This document shows positions 7,331 to 15,431 of a stretch of 37,608 nucleotides of DNA, piece by piece; position 1 is the stretch's first letter; each line of letters begins with the position of its first letter. The notes beneath the pieces were generated by a model. It did no database searches. It was not told where the DNA came from and saw only the letters and a list, made by a program, of their open reading frames with translations. Where the stretch lies: the NCBI GenBank assembly GCA_965662575.1, contig CBFIHN010000011.1, forward strand, positions 1 to 37,608. Reading direction: 5' to 3'. A program made the translations under genes and the position numbers. Origin of the DNA: CBFIHN01 sp965662575 (lineage in GTDB: Bacteria > Pseudomonadota > Gammaproteobacteria > Francisellales > CACEW01).

Positions 7331-9550
7331 GTGGTGAGGTTACGCGAGAAGAAAACGAAAGTCGAGTGTTTTAGCCAGCACATCATGCCGTATTGGCGCT
7401 ATCGTTTATTGCTGTTGCTTGTGATGTCCGGGCTGCTGGTCAGTGTCTATCAGCTAGTCATAAACAACACCGTGTTGCCAGATCATGAGTACTTTCATCC
7501 ACTCATATTTAGCGGGCAGGTTGTCGGTTTGCCGCAAATAACACCACACGATCAGCGGTTTCTATTGCGTATAAAACGAGGTCTGCTCCGACTCAATTGG
7601 TATGCGCCTTATCCCTCATTAATGCCCGGGCAGCGGTGGCAACTGCATGTTAAGCTCAAACCCTTTCTTGAGCCACAAAATCCCGGGCAGCATATCAGCA
7701 GTGCCCATGACCGAATTCAAGGGGTGGTTGCCACAGGGTATGTTATTCAGTCACTGGATAATCACTTATTGGCTCACGGACAAGGTGTGCAGTGGTTAAA
7801 TCGTTATCGGTTTGTATTGGCGCAAGATTTATATCAATTAAGTCAGCATGAGGCGTTTTCAGGTGTGTTTGCTGCGTTATCATTGGGTGACAAATCCCGA
7901 GTCAGTGCCGATCAATGGCAGGTGTTTCAGTCAACTGGAACAGGGCATTTACTGGCGATATCGGGTTTGCATGTGGGGTTCTGTGCCGCGATGGGGTTCT
8001 TTTTTATTCGATGGCTATGGGTTGTATTGCCCTGGTTGTCACGACGTTTCTCCGCGCAAGCTGCTGGCTGGGTTGGGGCTGTGATCATTGCATTCATTTA
8101 CAGTGCCCTAGCAGGGTTTGCCATCCCCACACAAAGAGCCTGTCTGATGCTGGTGCTATTGGCCTTATCGCGCTTATACAAGCAACAGATTAATAGCTTT
8201 GCGGTGTTATTGCTCGTTGCGGTCGTTATTGTTTGTCTTGAACCGCTGAGTTTTTTAGATATTGGTTTTTATTTATCCTTTTCTGCCGTCTTGGTGTTGC
8301 TGTTTGGTATGGCGATGTCAGCAGCACACCGCCTGCCCTGTTGGCGGCGTTGGTTTTTCCCGCACTGGGTGATTGCGGTCGGTTTCATGCCGATGAGTGC
8401 CTTGTTTTTTGGCACCATCAGCACCACATCCTTAATCGCCAATTGTCTAGCTATTCCTTGGGTCAGTTTTTTGGTTGTGCCGTTGGTCTTGCTGGCCTTA
8501 ATTTGTCTTGGCTTTGCCCCGGGCTTGAGTGCGCAGTTGCTCACTTGGGCCAATACCCTGATGCAATGGTTATGGGTACCGATGTCTTATCTTGCCCATT
8601 GGCGGTTTAACCTGTTACCCCTGGTGTCAGTCACCGTGTGGCATTTGCTGTTAGCGATCATTGCCAGCGCGATACTTCTGTTGCCCAAAGCCCTACCAGC
8701 AAAAAAGATAGCGCTGATTTTATATCTTCCGTTATTGTTTCCCCATACAGACTCACCGGCAGACAATAGTGCCCGCGTCACCATATTAGCTGTTGGTCAA
8801 GGCTTATCTGTTTTTGTGCAAACAGCACATCACCAATTGCTATATGACACGGGCCCAGCCAGCACCTCAGGCTATAGTGCCGCTAAAGCAGTCGTTTTGC
8901 CGTTTTTAAAAACACAAGGGGTGCGCCAACTCTCACGGTTGGTTATCAGTCATCGAGACAATGATCATGCCGGTGGTGTGCCTGATATATTGTCATCAGT
9001 CAATGTTATGCGGATCGATAGTTCCGCACCATCCCGTTTTTTTCATCACCGGTCATTGAATTGTCATCAAGTCAAACCCTGGTGCTGGGACGGGGTATGC
9101 TTTCGTTATCTCTCTGTCAATCAACGCCTGATGAGCAACGAAAACGATCGTTCATGTGTTTTGCGCATAGCCGTGGGGCAGCAGGCGATTCTATTACCCG
9201 GTGACATTTCAAAGCGAATTGAACAACGCTTAGTGAAAAAATATCCGCAGCAACGACGCGCCAGTATATTGGTTGCTGCACATCATGGGAGTCAAAGTGC
9301 CTCAAGCGCTAAATGGATAGACGCAGTCTCACCGCGGTATGTTATTTTTGCCACCGGGTTTGCCAATCATTTTTTCTTCCCCAACCTGGATGTGATCCAG
9401 CGCTACCATGATCGACATATTCATCTCTTGGATACCGGCGCTGGTGGTGCTGTGCGATGCCTACTATCCAGTAACCAGGCATCCTGTTATTACCTCATGG
9501 TGGCAGGGGGAGCAGACGCTCGACACGATCGTCATTTTGATGCCAGCTGA
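7331..9550 (+). CDS. comEC: DNA internalization-related competence protein ComEC/Rec2
   Basis: Inner-membrane channel that carries single-stranded DNA into the cytoplasm during natural transformation. The 739 residues show the expected three parts. After N-terminal hydrophobic segments there is an OB-like DUF4131 region (about 55-160). The multi-spanning Competence domain (about 170-460) contains GDKSRVSADQWQVFQSTGTG and LLAISGLHVG. The C-terminal metallo-beta-lactamase domain (about 475-720) has VGQGLSVFV, SHRDNDHAGGVPDIL, LLPGDISKRIEQRL and AHHGSQSASS. All are intact, so the gene looks functional. The start could be either tandem GTG (7331/7334) or an ATG at 7385; none has a strong ribosome-binding site. 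Whether the organism is competent cannot be judged, because no pilus genes are present here. Confidence 0.94.
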   Translation: MVRLREKKTKVECFSQHIMPYWRYRLLLLLVMSGLLVSVYQLVINNTVLPDHEYFHPLIFSGQVVGLPQITPHDQRFLLRIKRGLLRLNWYAPYPSLMPGQRWQLHVKLKPFLEPQNPGQHISSAHDRIQGVVATGYVIQSLDNHLLAHGQGVQWLNRYRFVLAQDLYQLSQHEAFSGVFAALSLGDKSRVSADQWQVFQSTGTGHLLAISGLHVGFCAAMGFFFIRWLWVVLPWLSRRFSAQAAGWVGAVIIAFIYSALAGFAIPTQRACLMLVLLALSRLYKQQINSFAVLLLVAVVIVCLEPLSFLDIGFYLSFSAVLVLLFGMAMSAAHRLPCWRRWFFPHWVIAVGFMPMSALFFGTISTTSLIANCLAIPWVSFLVVPLVLLALICLGFAPGLSAQLLTWANTLMQWLWVPMSYLAHWRFNLLPLVSVTVWHLLLAIIASAILLLPKALPAKKIALILYLPLLFPHTDSPADNSARVTILAVGQGLSVFVQTAHHQLLYDTGPASTSGYSAAKAVVLPFLKTQGVRQLSRLVISHRDNDHAGGVPDILSSVNVMRIDSSAPSRFFHHRSLNCHQVKPWCWDGVCFRYLSVNQRLMSNENDRSCVLRIAVGQQAILLPGDISKRIEQRLVKKYPQQRRASILVAAHHGSQSASSAKWIDAVSPRYVIFATGFANHFFFPNLDVIQRYHDRHIHLLDTGAGGAVRCLLSSNQASCYYLMVAGGADARHDRHFDAS

Positions 9551-9690
9551 TGTCTGATTGTGTTTAGTGTTTGTTGCTATTTGCGTACAAAAAAATTTGC
9601 AGCAAGCTATTAATTGATCTACGATGAAAATCAAAGGATTTAGTGGTTGCTGGATGCGACCCAATGAAATGAAGCAAAAGGAGTTTGCTG

Positions 9691-9990
9691 ATGTATGGAA
9701 AAAATAATATAAAGCATAACCCTCAGAAAGACCAAAACAGTGAACAAAGGCATTTTCTAAACTCTAGGGTAACTAGTTTTCATGGTACCAATAAGTCCGG
9801 CGAGAAGCTTTACAGATTCCACAACAAATCATATTCTAAAAATTCCTATCATAATGAATCGGGAAAGCGTGTATTATGCTTTTCTGATAACCAAGAATTA
9901 ACCACAGTACAATATGAAAAAGATGAAATTAATATTGAATATGAATATATTAATATTAAATTAGAAAATGACAATGATGAAAATGAAAAG
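9691..9990 (+). CDS. N-terminal part of an AT-rich orphan protein, cut by an assembly gap
   Basis: I do not recognise this protein. The ATG at 9691 follows an excellent ribosome-binding site (AAAAGGAG, 9676-9683, spacing 7). The 100 codons before the run of N are very polar: rich in Asn, Lys, His and Ser, then acidic (EYEYINIKLENDNDENEK), with no signal peptide. Base composition and codon choice are visibly more AT-rich than in comEC and the permease on either side. The open frame after the gap is in a different phase, but the ten N are a placeholder. If the true gap length is a multiple of 3, this piece and 10001-12364 are one gene of roughly 900 residues. That is the simplest reading, since the downstream piece has no start signal of its own. 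Confidence 0.75.
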
Positions 9991-10000
9991 NNNNNNNNNN
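9991..10000. other. Assembly gap (10 N)
   Basis: A run of exactly ten N inside the AT-rich orphan gene, most likely a fixed-length placeholder from scaffolding. The true length is unknown. It must be a multiple of 3 if the flanking frames are one gene, so ten is not the real size. Confidence 0.95.
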
Positions 10001-12364
10001 TTGGAAGAGAAAAATACTGAGATATCAAATTTTTCCCTTCTAAACTCGAAATATGATCATCTTGAATCTCAACTTAAAGAACTTGAAACGATAGGATCTA
10101 GATATGATGAAGTAGAGAAATCCTTATACTATAAGAAATTGGAAGTCGATGAACTTGGTAAGCAAAATGAAGACTTAAACTCAAGATTTAATAAATTATC
10201 AGATGAATTAACTTTTTTTAAAGAAAAATATTATCAAGAACATGAAGGAATTCTTGCGATTATCGAATCATATAGTCAATCTTTTGGACTAACTGATGAT
10301 GTCACGAGTAATCAAGCTGTTTTAGATAAGTTATCCAATCTTATAAGCAGTATCGAGAAAAAAAATCAAGGCGTATCTTCAGCTCAAGCTCAACCAAAAC
10401 TAATTTATAATGATAATAATCGTTTGTCTTTGGTGAGTCTACACAGTGATTTTGACAATTATGAGATTCGTTATCATCGGTCGTCATCATTCGTAAGTGA
10501 TATTTTTGTTGGCAACAATCAACAAGTGGATGCCGATGTACAAATAGAAAGCATTAATTTCATCTGGGACTACGATCATCTAAATGCTGCCTTCAATCAA
10601 CTAAAGACTGACTTCGATGAACTAAATAATAAATACTATAAAATGCTTCACCAATTTGATGAAGAATTATTAGTTGATTCAGGGCGTCAAGAAGAATATA
10701 AAGATCTTGAGAATAAATATAAAGATCTTATAGCAAGATATAAATACCTTAAAAACCATCATGAGCAGGATACTAGATATAATCAAGAGTATATAAATAA
10801 TATAATCGGCCTTTTTAATAGAAAAATATTAGAGCAAAATGAAAAATATAGTTACATCAATGATGCGTCGAAGAAGAAGTTAGCTGCTAGGTCTTTCAGT
10901 ATGTCTACTGAGATTGTGTCTAAGCTTGCACAGATAGAAGCTCATGATTGCGAGAAAGAAGTAGACTTCCCATATTATGAGCAGCAACCCTCACTTACGT
11001 CATCATTTTTGTCGGTGGTTGCCTATGCTGCAAAAAGTGTCTTAAAACACCCAGTTGAGTCAGTGATAACTTACCTTCTTTTATCATCTGGTAAAACCTT
11101 AGGTAATAATAATTCTTTAGATGAGGTAATTAATAAGCCGTTGTCACTCTTACCAGACTATCGATTCAGACCCAATACGCTAACTTTAAATGCTCATGAT
11201 ATTTGCTTCAACTTGGGGTCTACATCGGTCTGTTATGATGATGATTGGTTTCGATATCATCTTAATCTTTCTATAGGCGAATCCCGATTATTACCGTGGC
11301 CAGAAAAGTTAGCAACTTGTGCATCAGACGATAGGCCGTTAGGCACTACTAATTTGGCAGTTATAGAATACAGCGATGGTAAGTGTCCTATTTATCCAAC
11401 TTGTGAGCTAAGTGATTATTTCTTCGATGGCAATAACTATTTGTCACTATATCACGATGATAGCCACCTTAAAAAAGGGCACGATTTAGCAACTTTTGAA
11501 TCAAACAATAAGCCGACTAGTTTGGCAGTTATAGAATACAGCGATGGTAAGTGTCCTATTGATCCAATTTGTAAGCCAAGTGATTATTCCTCCGGTGGTG
11601 ACAACACAGAAAAGCGCGATAATGATGATCCTAAAACATGTGATACTCAAAATGACGGTGAGGAATCGGATAAGAATTCTACCTATGGGTATTTTTCCCT
11701 TTTATTATCCATGGGATTTGCATATGTGTTGGGAATGATAAAGAGTGGTGTCATTAATATTAATTCACCAACCTATAAAAACTGTAATTTTTATACCAAT
11801 TTGGGTCAAGAGATGGAGATTCTTAAGAATCGTCGTGGTGAACTTATTAAGCATAGAGATGAAGTTGACAATTTTATAAGAGATGTTAGTGGCAGAAAAG
11901 GTAATTTTGATAAAAATCCAGGTCAAGCCTCTAGGGACCAAAATCAGGGTGGTGAGGATCTACTTGGGCTAATTACTAAGACATTGGCTTTAATAGAGAA
12001 TAAATTAATAAATCAAGATAAGTATAATTATTTCAAAGATAATGAGTCATATAAATATTTATCTACAAATAGAGGAAATAATAATCTGGACGAAGCTGAT
12101 AGATCTACTGTGCAATATCATGTGCTTAATGCGTTAAGAAATTATTTAAATAGTGTTATCCAACCTGAGCTAAAAGAAGTTAAAAGTCAGTTAGAGAGAA
12201 ATATTCAATTGCGTGAACAGATGAGAGAAAAAAATCTGAGTATGGGCAAAGATGAAGATAATTATTACAGTGTTGCATCTTCATTTCATAAGAAAGATGA
12301 GCAGAACCTTGCTTACACTAATCGTTTGCTGGAATACACGTACAATAGTCCTGCTGCTAATTAA
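10001..12364 (+). CDS. Large AT-rich orphan protein with coiled coils and an internal repeat (C-terminal part; candidate secreted or host-directed protein)
   Basis: I do not recognise a family for this 787-residue piece, which is open from the gap to a TAA at 12362. The first 90 or so residues and a second stretch near 10560-10860 are heptad-like and charged (for example LKELETIGSRYDEVEKSL and YKDLENKYKDLIARYKYL), so long coiled coils are likely. Two hydrophobic stretches lie near 10999-11090 (SSFLSVVAYAAKSVLKHP) and 11686-11755 (FSLLLSMGFAYVLGMIKSG). Between them is a tandem duplication with the shared core LAVIEYSDGKCPI, which contains paired cysteines. The C-terminal third is again helical and charged. 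The composition is much more AT-rich than in its neighbours. A large coiled-coil orphan with foreign composition resembles effectors of intracellular gammaproteobacteria, but this is inference. The 3' end overlaps the convergent permease gene by 8 bases. Confidence 0.75.
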   Translation: MEEKNTEISNFSLLNSKYDHLESQLKELETIGSRYDEVEKSLYYKKLEVDELGKQNEDLNSRFNKLSDELTFFKEKYYQEHEGILAIIESYSQSFGLTDDVTSNQAVLDKLSNLISSIEKKNQGVSSAQAQPKLIYNDNNRLSLVSLHSDFDNYEIRYHRSSSFVSDIFVGNNQQVDADVQIESINFIWDYDHLNAAFNQLKTDFDELNNKYYKMLHQFDEELLVDSGRQEEYKDLENKYKDLIARYKYLKNHHEQDTRYNQEYINNIIGLFNRKILEQNEKYSYINDASKKKLAARSFSMSTEIVSKLAQIEAHDCEKEVDFPYYEQQPSLTSSFLSVVAYAAKSVLKHPVESVITYLLLSSGKTLGNNNSLDEVINKPLSLLPDYRFRPNTLTLNAHDICFNLGSTSVCYDDDWFRYHLNLSIGESRLLPWPEKLATCASDDRPLGTTNLAVIEYSDGKCPIYPTCELSDYFFDGNNYLSLYHDDSHLKKGHDLATFESNNKPTSLAVIEYSDGKCPIDPICKPSDYSSGGDNTEKRDNDDPKTCDTQNDGEESDKNSTYGYFSLLLSMGFAYVLGMIKSGVININSPTYKNCNFYTNLGQEMEILKNRRGELIKHRDEVDNFIRDVSGRKGNFDKNPGQASRDQNQGGEDLLGLITKTLALIENKLINQDKYNYFKDNESYKYLSTNRGNNNLDEADRSTVQYHVLNALRNYLNSVIQPELKEVKSQLERNIQLREQMREKNLSMGKDEDNYYSVASSFHKKDEQNLAYTNRLLEYTYNSPAAN
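11309..11590 (+). repeat. Tandem internal duplication in the orphan gene
   Basis: Two copies, 11309-11422 and 11486-11590, separated by a unique linker. Forty bases are identical (11353-11392 and 11521-11560, offset 168 bases), with weaker likeness on both sides. In protein both copies read LAT...LAVIEYSDGKCPI.P.C..SDY. The offset is 177 bases at the left end and 168 in the core, so the second copy has lost three codons; the frame is kept. Confidence 0.9.
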
Positions 12365-14225
12365 GTTGATAAGGCACTTCCACAAACACGCGAGTCTTGG
12401 CTTTGGGGTTGTTGTTTGCCCGGCTCATGGCAGCCAAGCCGATTCGCAATAAGAATAGTCTGTGGTTATGTAGCATCAAGTGCCACCATTTTCTGGGTAG
12501 CACCTTGGGCACAACAATGGTGGTTAGCCCTCGCTCAGGTTGGCATGTGTCCATGCGTTGAATTCTGCGTAGCAATGGTAAGGTCACGGATTGATAGGGT
12601 GATGCTAAAACAACCAGTTTTTCGGGGATATTGAGGGCCGCCCAGGTGGCTTTTAGTTGCTGAGTTTTTTCTGTTTGTGTATCAATCGCGATAGCAGTGA
12701 CATCATCAGATAAGCAACGAGCAAAATCGAGCGCGGCCAATGTGCCCTTATGGACTTTCGAAACTGGCACAATGACTTTCGCCTGGTGTGTAACGTGGGC
12801 GCTTTGAATTAACTCGTCATCAATACTGGACAACAGCTCCTGATCGGCAGTTTGATAATGTTGGTGAATATGGTGAAAGATAAATAATAGGGCGGGTATG
12901 GCAAGAAAGATCAACCACGCACCTTCAAAAAATTTGCTTTCGGTAATCACAATCACGGCGATACCAGTACATAGGCAGCCCAGTGCATTAAACAATGCTT
13001 TTAACCACCAGCGATGGCCGCGTCGACGAAGCCAGACGCGGACCAGTCCGGCTTGACACAGTGTGAAGGCAATAAACACGCCAATGGCGTACAAGGGAAT
13101 CAGCGCATGCGTGCTCGCATGAAAGGCAATAATCAGCGCGATGGCTAATAAGGCTAGCAGGATAATGCCATTGGAAAAGGCGAGGCGGTCGCCAATGTTT
13201 TTAAGTTGGCGCGGGAGATAGTCATCTTCTGCGATTAGCGAGGCCAACAAGGGAAATCCAGCAAAAGAGGTGTTGGCGGCAACGAGTAAAATTAAACAGG
13301 TTGTCATTTGAAGGCCATAATAGACAATGGAGTTGCCAAACAGGGCATGGCCGAGTTGTGAGAGGATGCTTTGATTCGGTAAAGGTTGAACTTGCCAGTA
13401 CAGTGCCAATAAACTGATCCCTAAAAATAGGCATGCTAGCAGTCCAACCAGGATGCTTAAGGTGGCCATGGCATTTTTTGCTGAGGGTTTGGCAAACGCA
13501 CTCACACCATTGGACACAGCTTCAATGCCTGTCATGGCTGAGCAGCCAGATGAGAAGGCGCGTAAAAACAAAATCAAGCTGACACCGCCGCTGGTGCTGG
13601 CAATAATATGGGTGTGGTGTGAGTAATCAATCGGGGTTACACCAACAATCATCACGTGTATAAACCCGGTGAGAATCAATAAGAGAATAAACCCAATAAA
13701 GAGATAAGTGGGCCAGATCAAAATGTTAGCGGATTCACGTGTCCCTCGTAAATTTAACCAAGCCATTAACATAACAGCCAATACCGCGAGAGCTACTGAC
13801 TCTGGCATAAGACTGGGAAAGGCGGAGGTGACGGCGCGAATGCCAGCAGAAATACTCACGGCAACGGTTAAAATATAATCAATCATCAAGGCGCTGGCTG
13901 CAACTAAACTCAGCTTAACCCCGAGATTTTCACGCGAGACACTATACGCCCCACCCCCTCGCGGATAGGCGGCAATTGCCTGGCGGTAAGACATGCCAAC
14001 GATTAACATCAACACAATAATCAGCCAAGACACATGGAGTAAAGCCCCTAGGGCGCTGGGTCCGGCTATCATGAGTACATTCACTATTTCTTCGGTCGCG
14101 TAGGCGACAGAGGACAAGGCATCAGAAGAAAAGGTTGCCAACGCTTTGCATTTTGATAGACGTTGCCCAGCCTGTTCGCGACGTGGAATAGGGTCGCCAA
14201 AGATGGCGCGACGTAATTTATCCAT
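12357..14225 (-). CDS. APC superfamily permease, KimA-like (potassium or amino acid transport)
   Basis: This 622-residue inner-membrane protein has about 12 transmembrane segments and a hydrophilic C-terminal domain of roughly 170 residues. The N-terminal block LSKCKALATFSSDALSSVAYATEEI is typical of the APC branch that contains the Bacillus potassium importer KimA, and the total length also agrees. Further family blocks are YPRGGGAYSVSRENLG, LMIDYILTVAVSISAG and RAFSSGCSAMTGIEAVSNGV. The C-terminal cytosolic domain (VIVPVSKVHKGTLAALDFAR) resembles a universal-stress-type nucleotide-binding fold; in KimA the equivalent region binds c-di-AMP, but binding here is unknown. The substrate may be K+ or amino acids. 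The ATG at 14225 is clear. The gene is convergent with the orphan gene (8-base overlap), with no visible terminator between them. Confidence 0.85.
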   Translation of the reverse strand: MDKLRRAIFGDPIPRREQAGQRLSKCKALATFSSDALSSVAYATEEIVNVLMIAGPSALGALLHVSWLIIVLMLIVGMSYRQAIAAYPRGGGAYSVSRENLGVKLSLVAASALMIDYILTVAVSISAGIRAVTSAFPSLMPESVALAVLAVMLMAWLNLRGTRESANILIWPTYLFIGFILLLILTGFIHVMIVGVTPIDYSHHTHIIASTSGGVSLILFLRAFSSGCSAMTGIEAVSNGVSAFAKPSAKNAMATLSILVGLLACLFLGISLLALYWQVQPLPNQSILSQLGHALFGNSIVYYGLQMTTCLILLVAANTSFAGFPLLASLIAEDDYLPRQLKNIGDRLAFSNGIILLALLAIALIIAFHASTHALIPLYAIGVFIAFTLCQAGLVRVWLRRRGHRWWLKALFNALGCLCTGIAVIVITESKFFEGAWLIFLAIPALLFIFHHIHQHYQTADQELLSSIDDELIQSAHVTHQAKVIVPVSKVHKGTLAALDFARCLSDDVTAIAIDTQTEKTQQLKATWAALNIPEKLVVLASPYQSVTLPLLRRIQRMDTCQPERGLTTIVVPKVLPRKWWHLMLHNHRLFLLRIGLAAMSRANNNPKAKTRVFVEVPYQLN

Positions 14226-14279
14226 AAAACGACCAACTGCTTTTGTACATAGTATGAAAGTCCTGAGTGAGTCTTTTGA

Positions 14280-14419
14280 GGGGGTGTTGCAAACCGATTT
14301 CTAGCGGCACTAGCATCGTTGAAAAAAATAAAAAACGGCTCATTTATTCGGTGTAAACGCCGCTTTTTAATTTTTTTCGTCTAGCAATTGCTCGCTATAA
14401 ACCAGCTTACAACAGCCCC
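14280..14419. mobile_element. MITE-like palindromic element with short flanking direct repeats
   Basis: A 140-base non-coding element made of two inverted arms of about 70 bases (14280-14349 and 14350-14419) that match imperfectly along their whole length. Both ends start GGGG(G/C)TGTTG. The direct repeat TTTGA stands on both sides (14275-14279 and 14420-14424), as expected for a target-site duplication. The left arm recurs at 27370-27438 with 61 of 69 bases identical in a manual alignment. The end sequence resembles the tips of some IS families (TGTTGCAAA occurs in IS6 and some IS5 relatives), so it may be mobilised by such a transposase; none is in the window. Confidence 0.75.
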
Positions 14420-14472
14420 TTTGAGATTTGGTGACTATATCGCTAAAGTTCGCTAATTCCTAGGCGGTTTTC

Positions 14473-14501
14473 TTGCATGCCAAGGGAGGAGCCGATAAAC
14501 T
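14473..14501 (+). promoter_or_regulatory. Putative promoter of glyQ-glyS
   Basis: TTGCAT (14473-14478) is separated by 17 bases from TAAACT (14496-14501). This predicts a transcript start near 14508, about 24 bases before the glyQ GTG. The rest of 14226-14531 holds the MITE-like element and no gene. I see no glycine riboswitch in it. Confidence 0.3.
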
Positions 14502-14531
14502 TCACCATCGTGATTACTCTCGGCAGCTATT

Positions 14532-15431
14532 GTGCAAACTTTCCAGGATATTATTTTTACGCTACAGCAATATTGGGCGAAGCAGGGGTGTGCTATTGTC
14601 CAACCACTGGATCTAGAAGTGGGGGCAGGCACTTTCCATCCAGCCACTTTTTTGCGAGCCATTGGCCCTGAGCCATGGCATGTTGCTTATGTGCAGCCAT
14701 CACGCCGTCCGACCGATGGGCGCTATGGCGAAAATCCCAATCGTACGCAACATTACTACCAATTTCAGGTGGTGCTGAAACCATCTCCTGAGGCTATTCA
14801 ACAGCTGTATTTAGAGTCGTTGACTGCTTTGGGTTTGGATGTATTGACGGATGATATCCGATTTGTTGAAGATAACTGGGAGTCGCCAACCTTGGGCGCG
14901 TGGGGCCTGGGTTGGGAAGTGTGGAATAATGGCATGGAAGTCACGCAGTTTACCTATTTTCAGCAAGTTGGGGGATTGGCTTGTCAGCCCGTGAGTGGTG
15001 AAATTACCTATGGCCTTGAACGCTTGGCCATGTATTTGCAAGGGGTGGACTCGATGTTTGATTTGGTCTGGGCGAAGACACCCGCAGGTGAATTGACATA
15101 CCGGGATGTTTTTATGCAAAACGAAAAGGAAATGTCAGCCTATAATTTCGAACAGGCACCTGTTGAGGCCTTGTTTAAACAGTTTGATTTATATGAGTCA
15201 GAGAGTCAGCGTTTAATCGATTTGGCGTTGCCATTGCCCGCCTATGAGATGGTGCTTAAGGCTTCGCATACCTTTAATCTGCTTGATGCGCGTCATGCGA
15301 TTTCAGTGACTGAACGTCAACGGTTTATTTTGCGTGTCAGAACTTTAGCTCGTGCTGTGGCGCAGGCGTATTATGATTCACGTGAAGCTTTAGGCTTTCC
15401 TCTGTGTCAAAAGGAGCAAGCCACAAGATGA
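14532..15431 (+). CDS. glyQ: Glycine--tRNA ligase alpha subunit
   Basis: Catalytic subunit of the tetrameric (alpha2beta2) bacterial glycyl-tRNA synthetase, which forms glycyl-adenylate and charges tRNA-Gly with GlyS. Its 299 residues match the family length. Highly conserved blocks are GCAIVQPLDLEVGAGTFHPA (about 19-38), YVQPSRRPTDGRYGENPNR, HYYQFQVVLKPSP, IRFVEDNWESPTLGAWGLG, GMEVTQFTYFQQVGG, GEITYGLERLAMYLQGVDS and AISVTERQRFILRVR. The only reasonable start is a GTG at 14532: in-frame stops lie at 14496 and 14511, and no Shine-Dalgarno sits at normal distance. A strong AGGGAGG lies at 14483-14489, but too far away. The gene overlaps glyS by 4 bases (ATGA). Confidence 0.97.
   Translation: MQTFQDIIFTLQQYWAKQGCAIVQPLDLEVGAGTFHPATFLRAIGPEPWHVAYVQPSRRPTDGRYGENPNRTQHYYQFQVVLKPSPEAIQQLYLESLTALGLDVLTDDIRFVEDNWESPTLGAWGLGWEVWNNGMEVTQFTYFQQVGGLACQPVSGEITYGLERLAMYLQGVDSMFDLVWAKTPAGELTYRDVFMQNEKEMSAYNFEQAPVEALFKQFDLYESESQRLIDLALPLPAYEMVLKASHTFNLLDARHAISVTERQRFILRVRTLARAVAQAYYDSREALGFPLCQKEQATR

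Noticed and set aside
9968..10020. True frameshift in the orphan gene
   Set aside because: The phase change coincides with the ten-N placeholder, so the gap explains it.
14426..14531. Glycine riboswitch or T-box ahead of glyQ
   Set aside because: None of the conserved core sequences of a glycine riboswitch or T-box could be found.
14453..14662. Frames in the glyQ leader on both strands (plus from 14477, minus from 14662)
   Set aside because: Both run into the conserved glyQ coding region in wrong frames; only the leader-peptide idea was kept, as a finding.
14811..15119. 102-codon minus-strand frame inside glyQ
   Set aside because: Antisense to a highly conserved gene.
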